In this document: piece by piece, positions 1-6,320 of the stretch
Layout of the letters: each line of letters starts with the position of its first letter
How positions within the stretch are numbered: position 1 is the stretch's first letter
Origin: Candidatus Eiseniibacteriota bacterium
Lineage (GTDB): Bacteria; Eisenbacteria; RBG-16-71-46
Assembly (NCBI GenBank): GCA_023249815.1
Contig: JAHFBX010000100.1
Span: 1-8,847, forward strand
DNA length: 8,847 nucleotides
Direction: 5' to 3'
Made by a program: the position numbers and the translations under genes
The notes under the pieces: model-generated
What the model saw: only the letters and a program-made list of their open reading frames with translations
The model's database searches: none
What the model was told of the DNA's origin: nothing

Positions 1-1
1 G

Positions 2-1960
2 ACCGCCGCGCTCGAGGCGCACCGCGAGGCGCTGGATCGCGCGCTCGCGCACACCGAGCACCTGGACCGCGCCATGCGCAACATCGACGCCGGCATGCGC
101 CAGCAGAAGGAGAACGAGAAGTCGCTGGCGGGGCTCGCCGAACAGGTCGCTGCGCTGCGTTCCCTGCACGAGGCGGTCATCGATCGCTCGAACGAGATCT
201 CGACGCTGCAGCGGCAGGCGCAGGACCAGTCCGTGGCCACCCGCCAGGACCTGGCGTCGCTGTCGGACGCCATGAAGAACACGGTCGAGCGATTCGACTT
301 CGAGTCGCGCGGCCTCGAGTCGGTGAGCCAGCGCGTGGCGGACCTGCGCGGCGAGCTCACGAACAGCGAGAACCGGTTCAAGACCCTGCACGAGTCGAGC
401 GTCGCGATGGGCGAGCTCAAGCACCAGGTGCAGAGCGTCGCGGCGCAGCTGCTGAGCCTGTCGCAGGAAGTCGGGCAGGTGGATCGCGAAATGAGCAAGC
501 TGCACGCGATGCGCCGAGAACTCGACATCACGTCGAACACGGCGCGCTCCGTGGGCGAGCAGGTCGCCCGCATCGAGACCGCGCGCGGCGCGGTCGAGCA
601 GGGGCTGCACGACCTTTCACAGCTCGCCGGGGCGCACGCCCAGGTGCGCGATGCGCTCGAGCAGATGCAGCTCTCGCGCGAGGAGATGACGCGCGTGCGC
701 CAGGGCCAGTCGGACACCAAGACCTGGCTCGGCGACGTGGTCGAGAGCGTGGCCGATCTTCGCCATCAGTTCGGCGAGCTGCGCCAGTACGAGCCGGCGC
801 TGGGGGCGGCGATGAAGCAGGTGCAGCGCATCAATGACGCCGCCGCAACGCTCGAGGCGCGCCGCGAGTTCGTGGACGATCTCCAGCGCCGCGTCGCGGA
901 GCTGGGCTCGCTCACGGCCCGCATGGACGAACGTGGCCAGCAGCTGGCGCAGCGGATGGACGCGGCCGAGGAGCGTTTCGTGAGCCTCGGCGACCAGGCC
1001 GAGACGGCCGACGAGGTCGCGAAGACCATCGCCGGCGTGACGGCGAGCGTCTCGGAGGCCTCGAGGACGAGCCACGAGGTGCAGAAGGCCGTCGCCCAGG
1101 CGCAGTCTCGCGCGGAGTCGGTGGAAGCCATCGCCGAGGAGACGCGTGCGCTCAGGAAGGAATTGGACCAGCGCTACCAGGCGCTGCAGGAGGCATCGCA
1201 CGAGCTGGAGCGCGCGAGCGGGCTCCGCGAGGAGGCCGCGAACGCCGCGAGTCAGTTGGACGAACTCACCCAGCGGCTCAGCGCGTCACTCGGCGCGGCA
1301 GATCAGCGCGTGTCGGACGTGGACGAGCTGGCGAGCCAGTTGGAGGACCGCACGCAGGGCCTGCGCGCCGTGGACAAGCGCCTCACGGAGTTCGAGGCGC
1401 GCATGGCGAAGTGGGACTTGACCGAACAGGAGATCACCCGCTCGCTCGAGCAGATCGCGTCGCGTCAGGGCACGATCGAGTCGCTGCAGGGCGACCTGGA
1501 GCGCATGTTCGCGATGGCCGAGCAGACGTCGGCGCACGTGCGCGAGATCACCTCGGCGCACCAGGAGCTCGAGGAGGGCCGCGGCATGCTGAAGGACGTG
1601 CTCGGCCAGCTCAAGCAGCTGCGCGAGACGAAGGGGACGCTGGAGGAGCGCAAGCGCCAGATGACCAAGGCCGAGGAGCGCCTGTCGCGCGCCGACGCGT
1701 TGCTCGTCGAGGTGCAGTCGAGCCTCTCGGTGCTCGAGGGCCAGAAGGTGCTGGTGGACCAGGCCGTGGAAAAGGCCGGTTCGCTGCAGTCCTTGCTGCG
1801 CCAGGCCGAGGCGGTCATCGGCGATCTGCGGGAGGCGAGCGACACCAGCTTCCGCATGAGCTCCAAGGTGATCGAGTTCCCGCCGGTGGCGGGCTTCGGA
1901 GCAGCCTCCGCCAAGTCTGACGAGGACGAGGAGGACGAGGACATCGCCCGAGCCGCCTGA
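2..1960 (+). CDS. Long coiled-coil protein with acidic C-terminal tail (5' partial)
   Basis: The frame is open from the first complete codon of the window. The 24 codons before the first ATG (position 74) read as the same Leu/Ala/Glu/Arg-rich heptad sequence, so the true start lies upstream and ATG 74 is internal. At least 652 residues are visible. Almost the whole length is predicted long alpha-helical coiled coil, rich in E, R, Q, A and L, poor in Pro and Gly, and without Cys. I see no Walker motifs, membrane segment or enzymatic domain. Near the C-terminus a short non-helical stretch (KVIEFPPVAGFG) is followed by an acidic tail (DEDEEDEDIA). Some blocks look like diverged repeats with recurring 'LE.R...L......RL' phrasing. 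The protein resembles structural, cytoskeleton-like or SMC-like rods, but no SMC head is visible here. A role in cell architecture or scaffolding is inference only. A strong hairpin ends the gene. Confidence 0.85.
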   Translation, partial: TAALEAHREALDRALAHTEHLDRAMRNIDAGMRQQKENEKSLAGLAEQVAALRSLHEAVIDRSNEISTLQRQAQDQSVATRQDLASLSDAMKNTVERFDFESRGLESVSQRVADLRGELTNSENRFKTLHESSVAMGELKHQVQSVAAQLLSLSQEVGQVDREMSKLHAMRRELDITSNTARSVGEQVARIETARGAVEQGLHDLSQLAGAHAQVRDALEQMQLSREEMTRVRQGQSDTKTWLGDVVESVADLRHQFGELRQYEPALGAAMKQVQRINDAAATLEARREFVDDLQRRVAELGSLTARMDERGQQLAQRMDAAEERFVSLGDQAETADEVAKTIAGVTASVSEASRTSHEVQKAVAQAQSRAESVEAIAEETRALRKELDQRYQALQEASHELERASGLREEAANAASQLDELTQRLSASLGAADQRVSDVDELASQLEDRTQGLRAVDKRLTEFEARMAKWDLTEQEITRSLEQIASRQGTIESLQGDLERMFAMAEQTSAHVREITSAHQELEEGRGMLKDVLGQLKQLRETKGTLEERKRQMTKAEERLSRADALLVEVQSSLSVLEGQKVLVDQAVEKAGSLQSLLRQAEAVIGDLREASDTSFRMSSKVIEFPPVAGFGAASAKSDEDEEDEDIARAA

Positions 1961-1997
1961 GGCGTGCAGGACGCAACGTTCGCGAGGTCACAAACGG

Positions 1998-2024
1998 GAA
2001 GGGAGGCCCCACGGGCCTCCCTTC
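1998..2024 (+). terminator. Rho-independent-like terminator after the coiled-coil gene
   Basis: A perfect 12-bp stem (GAAGGGAGGCCC with GGGCCTCCCTTC) closes a 3-nt loop, and is followed by a short pyrimidine/T-rich stretch (TTCTTCGT when the stem end is included). It lies 37 bp after the stop codon and before the next gene's ribosome-binding site, so it separates the coiled-coil gene from the secreted-protein pair. The U-tract is short, as is common in high-GC genomes. Confidence 0.8.
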
Positions 2025-2086
2025 TTCGTATCCGGATGGGCTACCATGGAGGGACACGACGGCCGTCTCAAGCGGAGGACTGCGAC

Positions 2087-2500
2087 ATGCGCCTCACCTC
2101 GCTGCTGCTGCTGCTCTTGATCCCGGTGCCCGCGCTCTCGGCCGGACATCCCACGCCCACCCCGTCGGCCCAGAACCTGTTGCGCTATCGCCCGGGGCCG
2201 TGGCGCCCGCCGGTCGCGACCGCACGCGCCGCGATGCGACTCGAGCCCGAAGCGGGTGAGGCCGCCGAGAGCGCGTCGCTTCCGCCGCGCGCCGCGTCCA
2301 TCGCTTCGCTCCGCCGCGACGCGGCCGCGACCGCGCGCACGCACGCGGACGGATCGCGTCACGTTGTGCTGGGCGCCGCGTTTCGCTCGTGGACCGTGGT
2401 GCACCTGGACACCCAGGGACGGCTCGTCACCGAGTGTGTGGACAACGCGGACGAAGCCGCGCGGCGTGTCGAAGCCGCCGCGAAGCGGGTGCCGCGATGA
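2087..2500 (+). CDS. Small secreted protein coupled to the PA-domain protease
   Basis: This encodes 137 residues. I chose ATG 2087 because GGAGG (2074-2078) sits 8 bases before it and it begins a clean signal peptide (MRLTS, a six-Leu core, then PVPALSA, cleavage near residues 18-20). The frame is open back to 1964, but that stretch contains the upstream terminator. The mature part starts with a Pro/Ala/Arg-rich, probably disordered region (about 20-90). A more ordered C-terminal block (about 92-124) follows, with alternating hydrophobic residues (RSWTVVHLDTQGRLVTEC), one Cys (C117) and a final Ala/Arg/Glu helix. I do not recognise a named family. Its stop overlaps the protease start (ATGA, 2497-2500), so the two are probably translationally coupled and exported together. 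A role as propeptide-like chaperone, inhibitor or partner of the protease is inference. A run of five GCT triplets encodes part of the leader. Confidence 0.8.
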   Translation: MRLTSLLLLLLIPVPALSAGHPTPTPSAQNLLRYRPGPWRPPVATARAAMRLEPEAGEAAESASLPPRAASIASLRRDAAATARTHADGSRHVVLGAAFRSWTVVHLDTQGRLVTECVDNADEAARRVEAAAKRVPR

Positions 2501-4185
2501 GCCGCGCCGCGCGCTTCGCCGCACTCGCGCTCGCGCTCTCGATCGGTCTCGCGACCACGGCGCGGGCCGCATTCGTGATCGTGAACCTGGACGGACCCGG
2601 CGAGGGATTCAACGACGCCACGCCGGTGGCGCCCGTCGGCGGAAATCCCGGCACGACGGTCGGCCAACAGCGGTTAAACGTGTTCGTCAAGGCCGGCCAG
2701 ATCTGGGACGCGATTCTCCAGAGCCCGATCACGATTCGCGTCCAGGCTTCGTTCGACCCGCTCACCCCGTGCAACGCGACGAGCGGCGTGCTCGGCGGCG
2801 CGGGCCCGAACGTCATCGACTCAGATTTCGCGGGCGCGGGCTTCGCGGCCACCTGGTACACGGGTGCCCAGGCGAACCGCCTGGCCGACGCCGACCTGGA
2901 CCCGATCGACGACGACATCGGCGCCCAGTTCAACGTCAACGTCGGCACCTCCACGTGCCTGCCGACCCGCTTCTGGTACTACGGCTTCGACGGCAACGAG
3001 GGCGCGAACGGTCTCGACCTGCTGCCCGTGCTGCTGCACGAGATCGGCCACGGCCTCGGCTTCCTGGACATCACCGACGAGACGACTGGGGGTTACTTCG
3101 CCGGCCAGCCTTACATCTGGGATCGCTACCTCATGGACAACGTCTCCGGGAAGCACTGGTACCAGATGACGCCCGCTGAACGCGTCTCGAGCGCGCTCAA
3201 CACCACGCACCTCGTGTGGGATGGCCCGGCCGTCACCGCGGCAGCTCCGCACGTGCTCGGCAAGCGTGCGCGCGTCGTCACGACGGGCGCGCTGGTCGGC
3301 GACTTCACGAGCGGCCAGGGCGTGTTCTACTCACCGCTCACGCTCGCCGGGACCCCCGCCCAGGTGGTGCTCGTGGCGGACGGAGTCGGCACCACGACGG
3401 ACGGCTGCAACACACCGTTCACGAACGCGGGTGCGATCGCCGGCAAGATCGCGCTCATGGACCGGAGCGCCAGCTGCACCATGCCGCAACAGGCCTCGAA
3501 CGCGCAGGCGAACGGTGCGATCGGCGCCATCATCATCAACAACGTGAGCGGCCCCGAGCAGCCACTGCGCGGCGCGGCCCCCGTGGTGACCATCCCTGTG
3601 ACCAGTCTTTCGCTCACCGACGGCAACGCCCTCAAGACCGCGCTCGGCTCCGGCACGGTGACCGCGAAGCTGAGTCTGGATCCCGTGAAGCTCGCGGGCA
3701 TCGATGATGCCGGTCGCGTGCAGATGTTCGCGCCCAACCCCGGCCAGCCAGGTTCCAGCGTGTCGCACTGGGACGTCTCGGCGTTCCCGAACCTGCTCAT
3801 GGAGCCGTCCATCAACCCGGACCTGTCGCAGTCCGTAGACCTCACGTTCCACAACTTCTTCGACATCGGCTGGTTCCCGCAGCTCGTGGGCGTGGAGAGC
3901 GCCGGCACGAACGCGCTCGCGTTCTCGCACGGGCCGAACCCGTCCACGGACGGCGGCACGCTGCGATTCCGGCTGCCTGCCTCGCAGCGCGTCGAGTTGG
4001 CGATGTTCGACCTGTCGGGCCGGCGCATCGCGAGGCTCGTGAACGGCGTGCTGGACGGTGGCGACCACGCCATCCGTTGGGCCGGCACGAACGATCGGGG
4101 CGATCGCGTCGCGCCGGGCATCTATCGGGCACGTCTCGTGGCGGGTCACGTCGAACGCACGCTCAACGTGGTGCTCGTGCAGTAG
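2497..4185 (+). CDS. Secreted zinc metalloprotease with inserted PA domain and FlgD-like C-terminal module
   Basis: This encodes 562 residues. Start ATG 2497 overlaps the previous stop (ATGA) and opens a signal peptide (cleavage near ARA-A, residue 24). The open frame upstream to 2389 lies inside the preceding gene. The zinc site is HEIGHGLGFLD at residues 181-191, which fits the metzincin-type HExxHxxGxx(H/D) pattern with E182 as catalytic base and D191 as likely third ligand. A PA (protease-associated) domain spans about 265-385. After it comes a candidate Met-turn (NLLMEPSIN, M435) followed by a conserved-looking FHNFFDIGW segment. The PA domain therefore sits between the zinc motif and the Met-turn. 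Residues about 488-562 form a FlgD-Ig-like module (MFDLSGRRIARL, then GIYRARL), of the kind found at the C-terminus of secreted proteins and T9SS cargo in FCB-related bacteria. It probably degrades extracellular proteins or peptides; the substrate is unknown. A hairpin follows. Confidence 0.9.
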   Translation: MSRAARFAALALALSIGLATTARAAFVIVNLDGPGEGFNDATPVAPVGGNPGTTVGQQRLNVFVKAGQIWDAILQSPITIRVQASFDPLTPCNATSGVLGGAGPNVIDSDFAGAGFAATWYTGAQANRLADADLDPIDDDIGAQFNVNVGTSTCLPTRFWYYGFDGNEGANGLDLLPVLLHEIGHGLGFLDITDETTGGYFAGQPYIWDRYLMDNVSGKHWYQMTPAERVSSALNTTHLVWDGPAVTAAAPHVLGKRARVVTTGALVGDFTSGQGVFYSPLTLAGTPAQVVLVADGVGTTTDGCNTPFTNAGAIAGKIALMDRSASCTMPQQASNAQANGAIGAIIINNVSGPEQPLRGAAPVVTIPVTSLSLTDGNALKTALGSGTVTAKLSLDPVKLAGIDDAGRVQMFAPNPGQPGSSVSHWDVSAFPNLLMEPSINPDLSQSVDLTFHNFFDIGWFPQLVGVESAGTNALAFSHGPNPSTDGGTLRFRLPASQRVELAMFDLSGRRIARLVNGVLDGGDHAIRWAGTNDRGDRVAPGIYRARLVAGHVERTLNVVLVQ

Positions 4186-4203
4186 CGGATTGGACGATCC
4201 CGA

Positions 4204-4236
4204 GACGCCCGGCGCGCCACGCCCGCGCCGGGCGTC
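4204..4236 (+). terminator. GC-rich hairpin after the protease gene
   Basis: A perfect 13-bp stem (GACGCCCGGCGCG with CGCGCCGGGCGTC) surrounds a 7-nt loop, 18 bp after the protease stop. The downstream T content is weak (CGCTTGTT), so it may be a weak or factor-assisted terminator. It lies in the gap between convergent genes, just past the response-regulator remnant on the other strand, so it may have served that gene too. Confidence 0.6.
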
Positions 4237-4254
4237 CGCTTGTTCGGCCGCGGC

Positions 4255-4368
4255 GTCCTCGACCAGGCGGTACGCCACGCCGGCCTCGGTGAGCAGCAGC
4301 TTCGGCTTCTACGGCTCGTCCTCAAGCTTCTGCCGGAGGATGAGGACACTCATACGCGCGGGCCTATA
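4255..4368 (-). pseudogene. Remnant of an OmpR/KdpE-type response regulator C-terminus
   Basis: Read on the minus strand from 4368, this gives YRPARMSVLI, then LRQKLEDEP, then an amber stop (4311-4309), then KPKLLLTEAGVAYRL and VED. This matches the end of the winged-helix DNA-binding domain of OmpR-family regulators, closest to KdpE, whose E. coli end reads LRQKLEQDPARP and then ITETGIGYRF. The stop falls where the family has the Ala or Arg of the DPAxP loop, and there is about one extra codon before the LRQKLE helix. Farther upstream (4369-4480) I could not find the recognition helix, and no receiver domain is present, so only about 38 codons survive. No kdpFABC or kdpD genes are seen here. 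It is a dead fragment in the gap between two convergent genes. The family call is fairly sure; KdpE rather than another OmpR-type regulator is likely but unproven. Confidence 0.7.
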
Positions 4369-4478
4369 CGCCCGCCCCGGGGCCCCTCGCCATCACTCTC
4401 CCGCTCGTCCGAGGCCTGGACCTACTGCCATGCCGCGGCCGGGCGCGCGCCGGCGCGGCGGCGGACGGCCCTGCATGC

Positions 4479-4952
4479 TCACTTAGGACGGGCCGCGTCG
4501 TGTCCGCCCTTCGTGCGCGCGCGCTTCGGGGTCCGCCTGCGCACCACGCGCTTCGGTCCGAACTGCGGCTCCTCGTCCGAGAACGTGCGGTAGTCAGCGG
4601 TCAGCTCTTCGCCCCTCCGGATTCGGCGCAGCGCGCGGAAGCGGCCGTCATCGCCCGCCTTGGTGTTCGGTCGATCGGAATGATTCACGTACCAGCAGAC
4701 CGAGAGGTTGTGGAGATGCGAAGGCACGCCGATCCGGTTGCCGTCCAGCATCCCGAAGTCCTCGTAGATCTTCTGGATCGCCGGGAGGAGCCGGCGGATC
4801 CGTGCACGCGACACCCAGACGACGTGCTCGTTCTCACCACGGAAGATGAGCGTCCCCGCCGGGATGTCGCGGATCGCGATGACGCCGACACCATGGACGC
4901 GCGACGGACCGATGCGGGCGTAGACGCCATCGTGCGGCGACTGGGGCTTCAG
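4479..4952 (-). CDS. SET-domain protein (putative protein-lysine methyltransferase), probable CTG start
   Basis: This encodes about 157 residues if translation starts at CTG 4952-4950. The SET core is complete. Residues 18-23 (RVHGVG) form the N-terminal SET motif, followed by IAIRDIPAGTLIF (25-37). NHSDRPN at 90-96 is the NHS cofactor-binding motif, and GEELTADY at 114-121 ends in the catalytic Tyr (Y121). The family transfers methyl groups from S-adenosylmethionine to protein lysines; the bacterial substrate here is unknown. The post-SET cysteines of eukaryotic histone methyltransferases are absent. A short basic tail (about 133-157, rich in K and R) follows. The only in-frame ATG/GTG/TTG start is GTG 4814 (codon 47), which would delete the N-terminal SET motif and has no good ribosome site. 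An in-frame TGA lies 6-4 bases before the CTG, so CTG is the best start. The cytoplasmic gene stands alone and converges with the protease gene. Confidence 0.8.
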   Translation of the reverse strand: MKPQSPHDGVYARIGPSRVHGVGVIAIRDIPAGTLIFRGENEHVVWVSRARIRRLLPAIQKIYEDFGMLDGNRIGVPSHLHNLSVCWYVNHSDRPNTKAGDDGRFRALRRIRRGEELTADYRTFSDEEPQFGPKRVVRRRTPKRARTKGGHDAARPK

Positions 4953-4958
4953 CGTTCA

Positions 4959-4964
4959 CCTCCT
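4959..4964 (-). promoter_or_regulatory. AGGAGG ribosome-binding site that decides the SET gene start
   Basis: A full AGGAGG on the minus strand lies 6 bases upstream of CTG 4952. There is no in-frame ATG, GTG or TTG near it. The nearest ATG (4930) is in another frame and gives an Arg/Ser-rich nonsense protein. Confidence 0.65.
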
Positions 4965-5335
4965 ATGGACGCGCGGGGGTCGCGAGCACCGCCAGCACAG
5001 GCGATCGGATGAACGCCCGTCTGTAGTCTGCTCGCGCGGTCCGCGGAGGAGTAGCGACAACGCACGCAGCTCCACCATCGCCCCGCGGCCCTTCGAAGCC
5101 TGTCCCGCGGACGTGAGATGTGGCAACAGGTTGTGGGCGAAGCAGAAGGCGGCCGACAGCGCATCCTGCACTCGACCAATGACTTGCGCCTTTCGTCCGG
5201 CACTAAGGACTCAGCCTCCACCTGCCGAAAACCCTTAGGCCCGCACACCCGGAGCACGTTGCCCACTCGTTCGGACTCCCCGGGTTGTCGGTCCGCCGTC
5301 CGGCGGCAGCGGGTACACGTTCTCGCCGCATCGCC
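4965..5335. other. Intergenic region without a convincing gene
   Basis: About 370 bp between divergent genes (SET to the left, beta-barrel to the right). Short open frames exist on both strands (for example 5118-5354 plus and 4956-5171 minus), but they are Arg/Ser/Pro-rich or lack recognisable motifs and ribosome sites. I see no tRNA, no clear promoter pair and no mobile-element end. A small inverted repeat (CCGCCG, 2-nt gap, CGGCGG, 5293-5306) precedes the barrel gene. Promoters for both divergent genes should lie here. Confidence 0.5.
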
Positions 5336-5350
5336 AAGGGGGTTTAATCC

Positions 5351-6013
5351 ATGATTCGGAAGTCTGCGCTCAGGATTCTGCTCACGATCTGTTGCGCCAT
5401 CGTCGTCTCCGCCCCGGCAGCGGCCGCCACGGTTGGCGGCGAAGTCTTCGGTGCGTTCAGCACGCACAACATGAAGGACTGGAACGACCGCGTCGTGGCC
5501 CCGGCCAACCAGAGCGGCGGCGACATGCAGGAGTTCGGCACCGGTTACGGCGGCGGGCTCGGCATGCGGATGTGGCCGAACAGCTCATGGATGATCTCCG
5601 CGAGCTGGGAGCCGATGTACGTGAGCCGTGAGGAGAAGGTGAGTGGCGACGTCGCCCGTCTGAACGCCAACGCGTTCGAGGCGACGGCCGGCTACTTCTT
5701 CCCGACCAGCTCGCCGGCCAGGTTCGGCCTGGGCGCGGGCCTCGGGGTCTACTCGCTGTCCGGAGAGATCACCAGCAGCTCGAGCAACGACATCAAGCTC
5801 GAGGGCAGCACGGTCGGCTTCCACATGATGGGCCTCGCGGAGTGGACGGTACGGCCGGGCTTCGCGCTCACGGGTAACGCCGGTTACCGCGTCGCGAACA
5901 TCAAAGACACCAAGGTCGACAACACGTCGGCCACCCCCGAGCTGGCCACCGACTACTCGGGCCTCATGCTCCGGGCGGGCGTGGCGTTCTACCTTCCGGG
6001 TTCCAGCAAGTAA
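5351..6013 (+). CDS. Outer-membrane beta-barrel protein
   Basis: This encodes 220 residues from ATG 5351, with AAGGGGG (5336-5342) 8 bases upstream. A signal peptide (MIRKSALRILLTICC, then VVSAPAAAA) is cleaved near residue 26. The mature part alternates amphipathic, aromatic-rich beta-strands with Gly/Asn/Ser-rich turns: GGEVFGAF, GGGLGMRMW, MISASWEPMYVS, FEATAGYFF, FGLGAGLGVYSL, FHMMGLAEWTV, FALTGNAGYRV and LMLRAGVAFYL. About eight strands fit the small OmpW/OmpA-like or generic Omp_b-brl barrels. The last strand ends in LPGSSK instead of the usual terminal Phe, which is slightly atypical. No catalytic motif is visible; porin-like, structural or adhesive roles cannot be told apart. It appears monocistronic, with its own terminator. 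The barrel fold is fairly sure, the family is not. Confidence 0.75.
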   Translation: MIRKSALRILLTICCAIVVSAPAAAATVGGEVFGAFSTHNMKDWNDRVVAPANQSGGDMQEFGTGYGGGLGMRMWPNSSWMISASWEPMYVSREEKVSGDVARLNANAFEATAGYFFPTSSPARFGLGAGLGVYSLSGEITSSSSNDIKLEGSTVGFHMMGLAEWTVRPGFALTGNAGYRVANIKDTKVDNTSATPELATDYSGLMLRAGVAFYLPGSSK

Positions 6014-6029
6014 TCGCTTCGTCGTATCG

Positions 6030-6057
6030 GGAGCCGGACCCTTCGGGGTCCGGCTCC
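6030..6057 (+). terminator. Terminator hairpin with UUCG tetraloop after the barrel gene
   Basis: A perfect 12-bp stem (GGAGCCGGACCC with GGGTCCGGCTCC) closes a TTCG loop with a C-G closing pair, the very stable C(UUCG)G tetraloop. It begins 17 bp after the stop codon and is followed by TCGTCGTTG, a weak T-tract. Confidence 0.8.
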
Positions 6058-6320
6058 TCGTCGTTGCGGCGGGCTTGCAGGTCGCCCAGGCCGATCGATT
6101 CGTGAGTTCATCCCGCGGGGCGGCGAGCCAGGCATGGGGCCCGCCGCATCAGGAATGCACCAAGTGTGCGACTCCGACGCCTCGTTCGTGGCGCCACGCG
6201 ACGCGCTTGGGCGTTCCCGGGGGACGAGACGGCGCCCACCGCTGGCGAGCGCCGACGGGGCGCCCTACTGTGCGCGCCGTCCCTCCCCCACGACGTCCCC
6301 CTGTTCCCGAAAGGTCCACC
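6058..6320. other. Leader region upstream of the M13 peptidase, no gene seen
   Basis: The peptidase frame is open back to 6075, but the translation of this stretch is Arg/Pro/Thr-rich, unlike a signal peptide, and I read it as untranslated. A TACTGT (6266-6271) could be a -10-like element about 50 bp before the start, with no good -35 partner. No RNA gene or long repeat is recognised. Confidence 0.45.

Noticed and set aside
2101..2115. Run of five GCT triplets as a phase-variation tract
   Set aside because: It encodes the ordinary Leu core of a signal peptide; triplet slippage would not shift the frame, and the run is short.
2256..3179. 307-codon plus-strand frame across the small secreted protein and the protease
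   Set aside because: Arg/Pro/His-rich shadow frame, incompatible with the signal peptide and HExxH reading in the other frames.
3331..4278. 315-codon minus-strand frame under the protease
   Set aside because: Only its first codons (up to about 4255) match the regulator remnant; the rest is antisense to the FlgD-like and PA regions with no motif of its own.
4500..5012. 170-codon plus-strand frame opposite the SET gene
   Set aside because: No recognisable domain, and the opposite strand carries a full SET motif set; some Asp/Arg-rich composition arises from the reverse complement.
4956..5171. Minus-strand frame upstream of the SET gene as a possible transposase or small gene
   Set aside because: No convincing family motif or ribosome site, and no inverted-repeat ends or target duplications nearby.
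5250..5300. Possible tRNA T-arm (GTTCGGACTCC)
   Set aside because: No pairing 5-bp T-stem, anticodon arm or acceptor stem could be built around it.
6075..6320. N-terminal extension of the M13 peptidase from the upstream ATG at 6075
   Set aside because: It would bury the signal peptide 82 residues inside the protein, and the extension is low-complexity Arg/Pro/Thr sequence.
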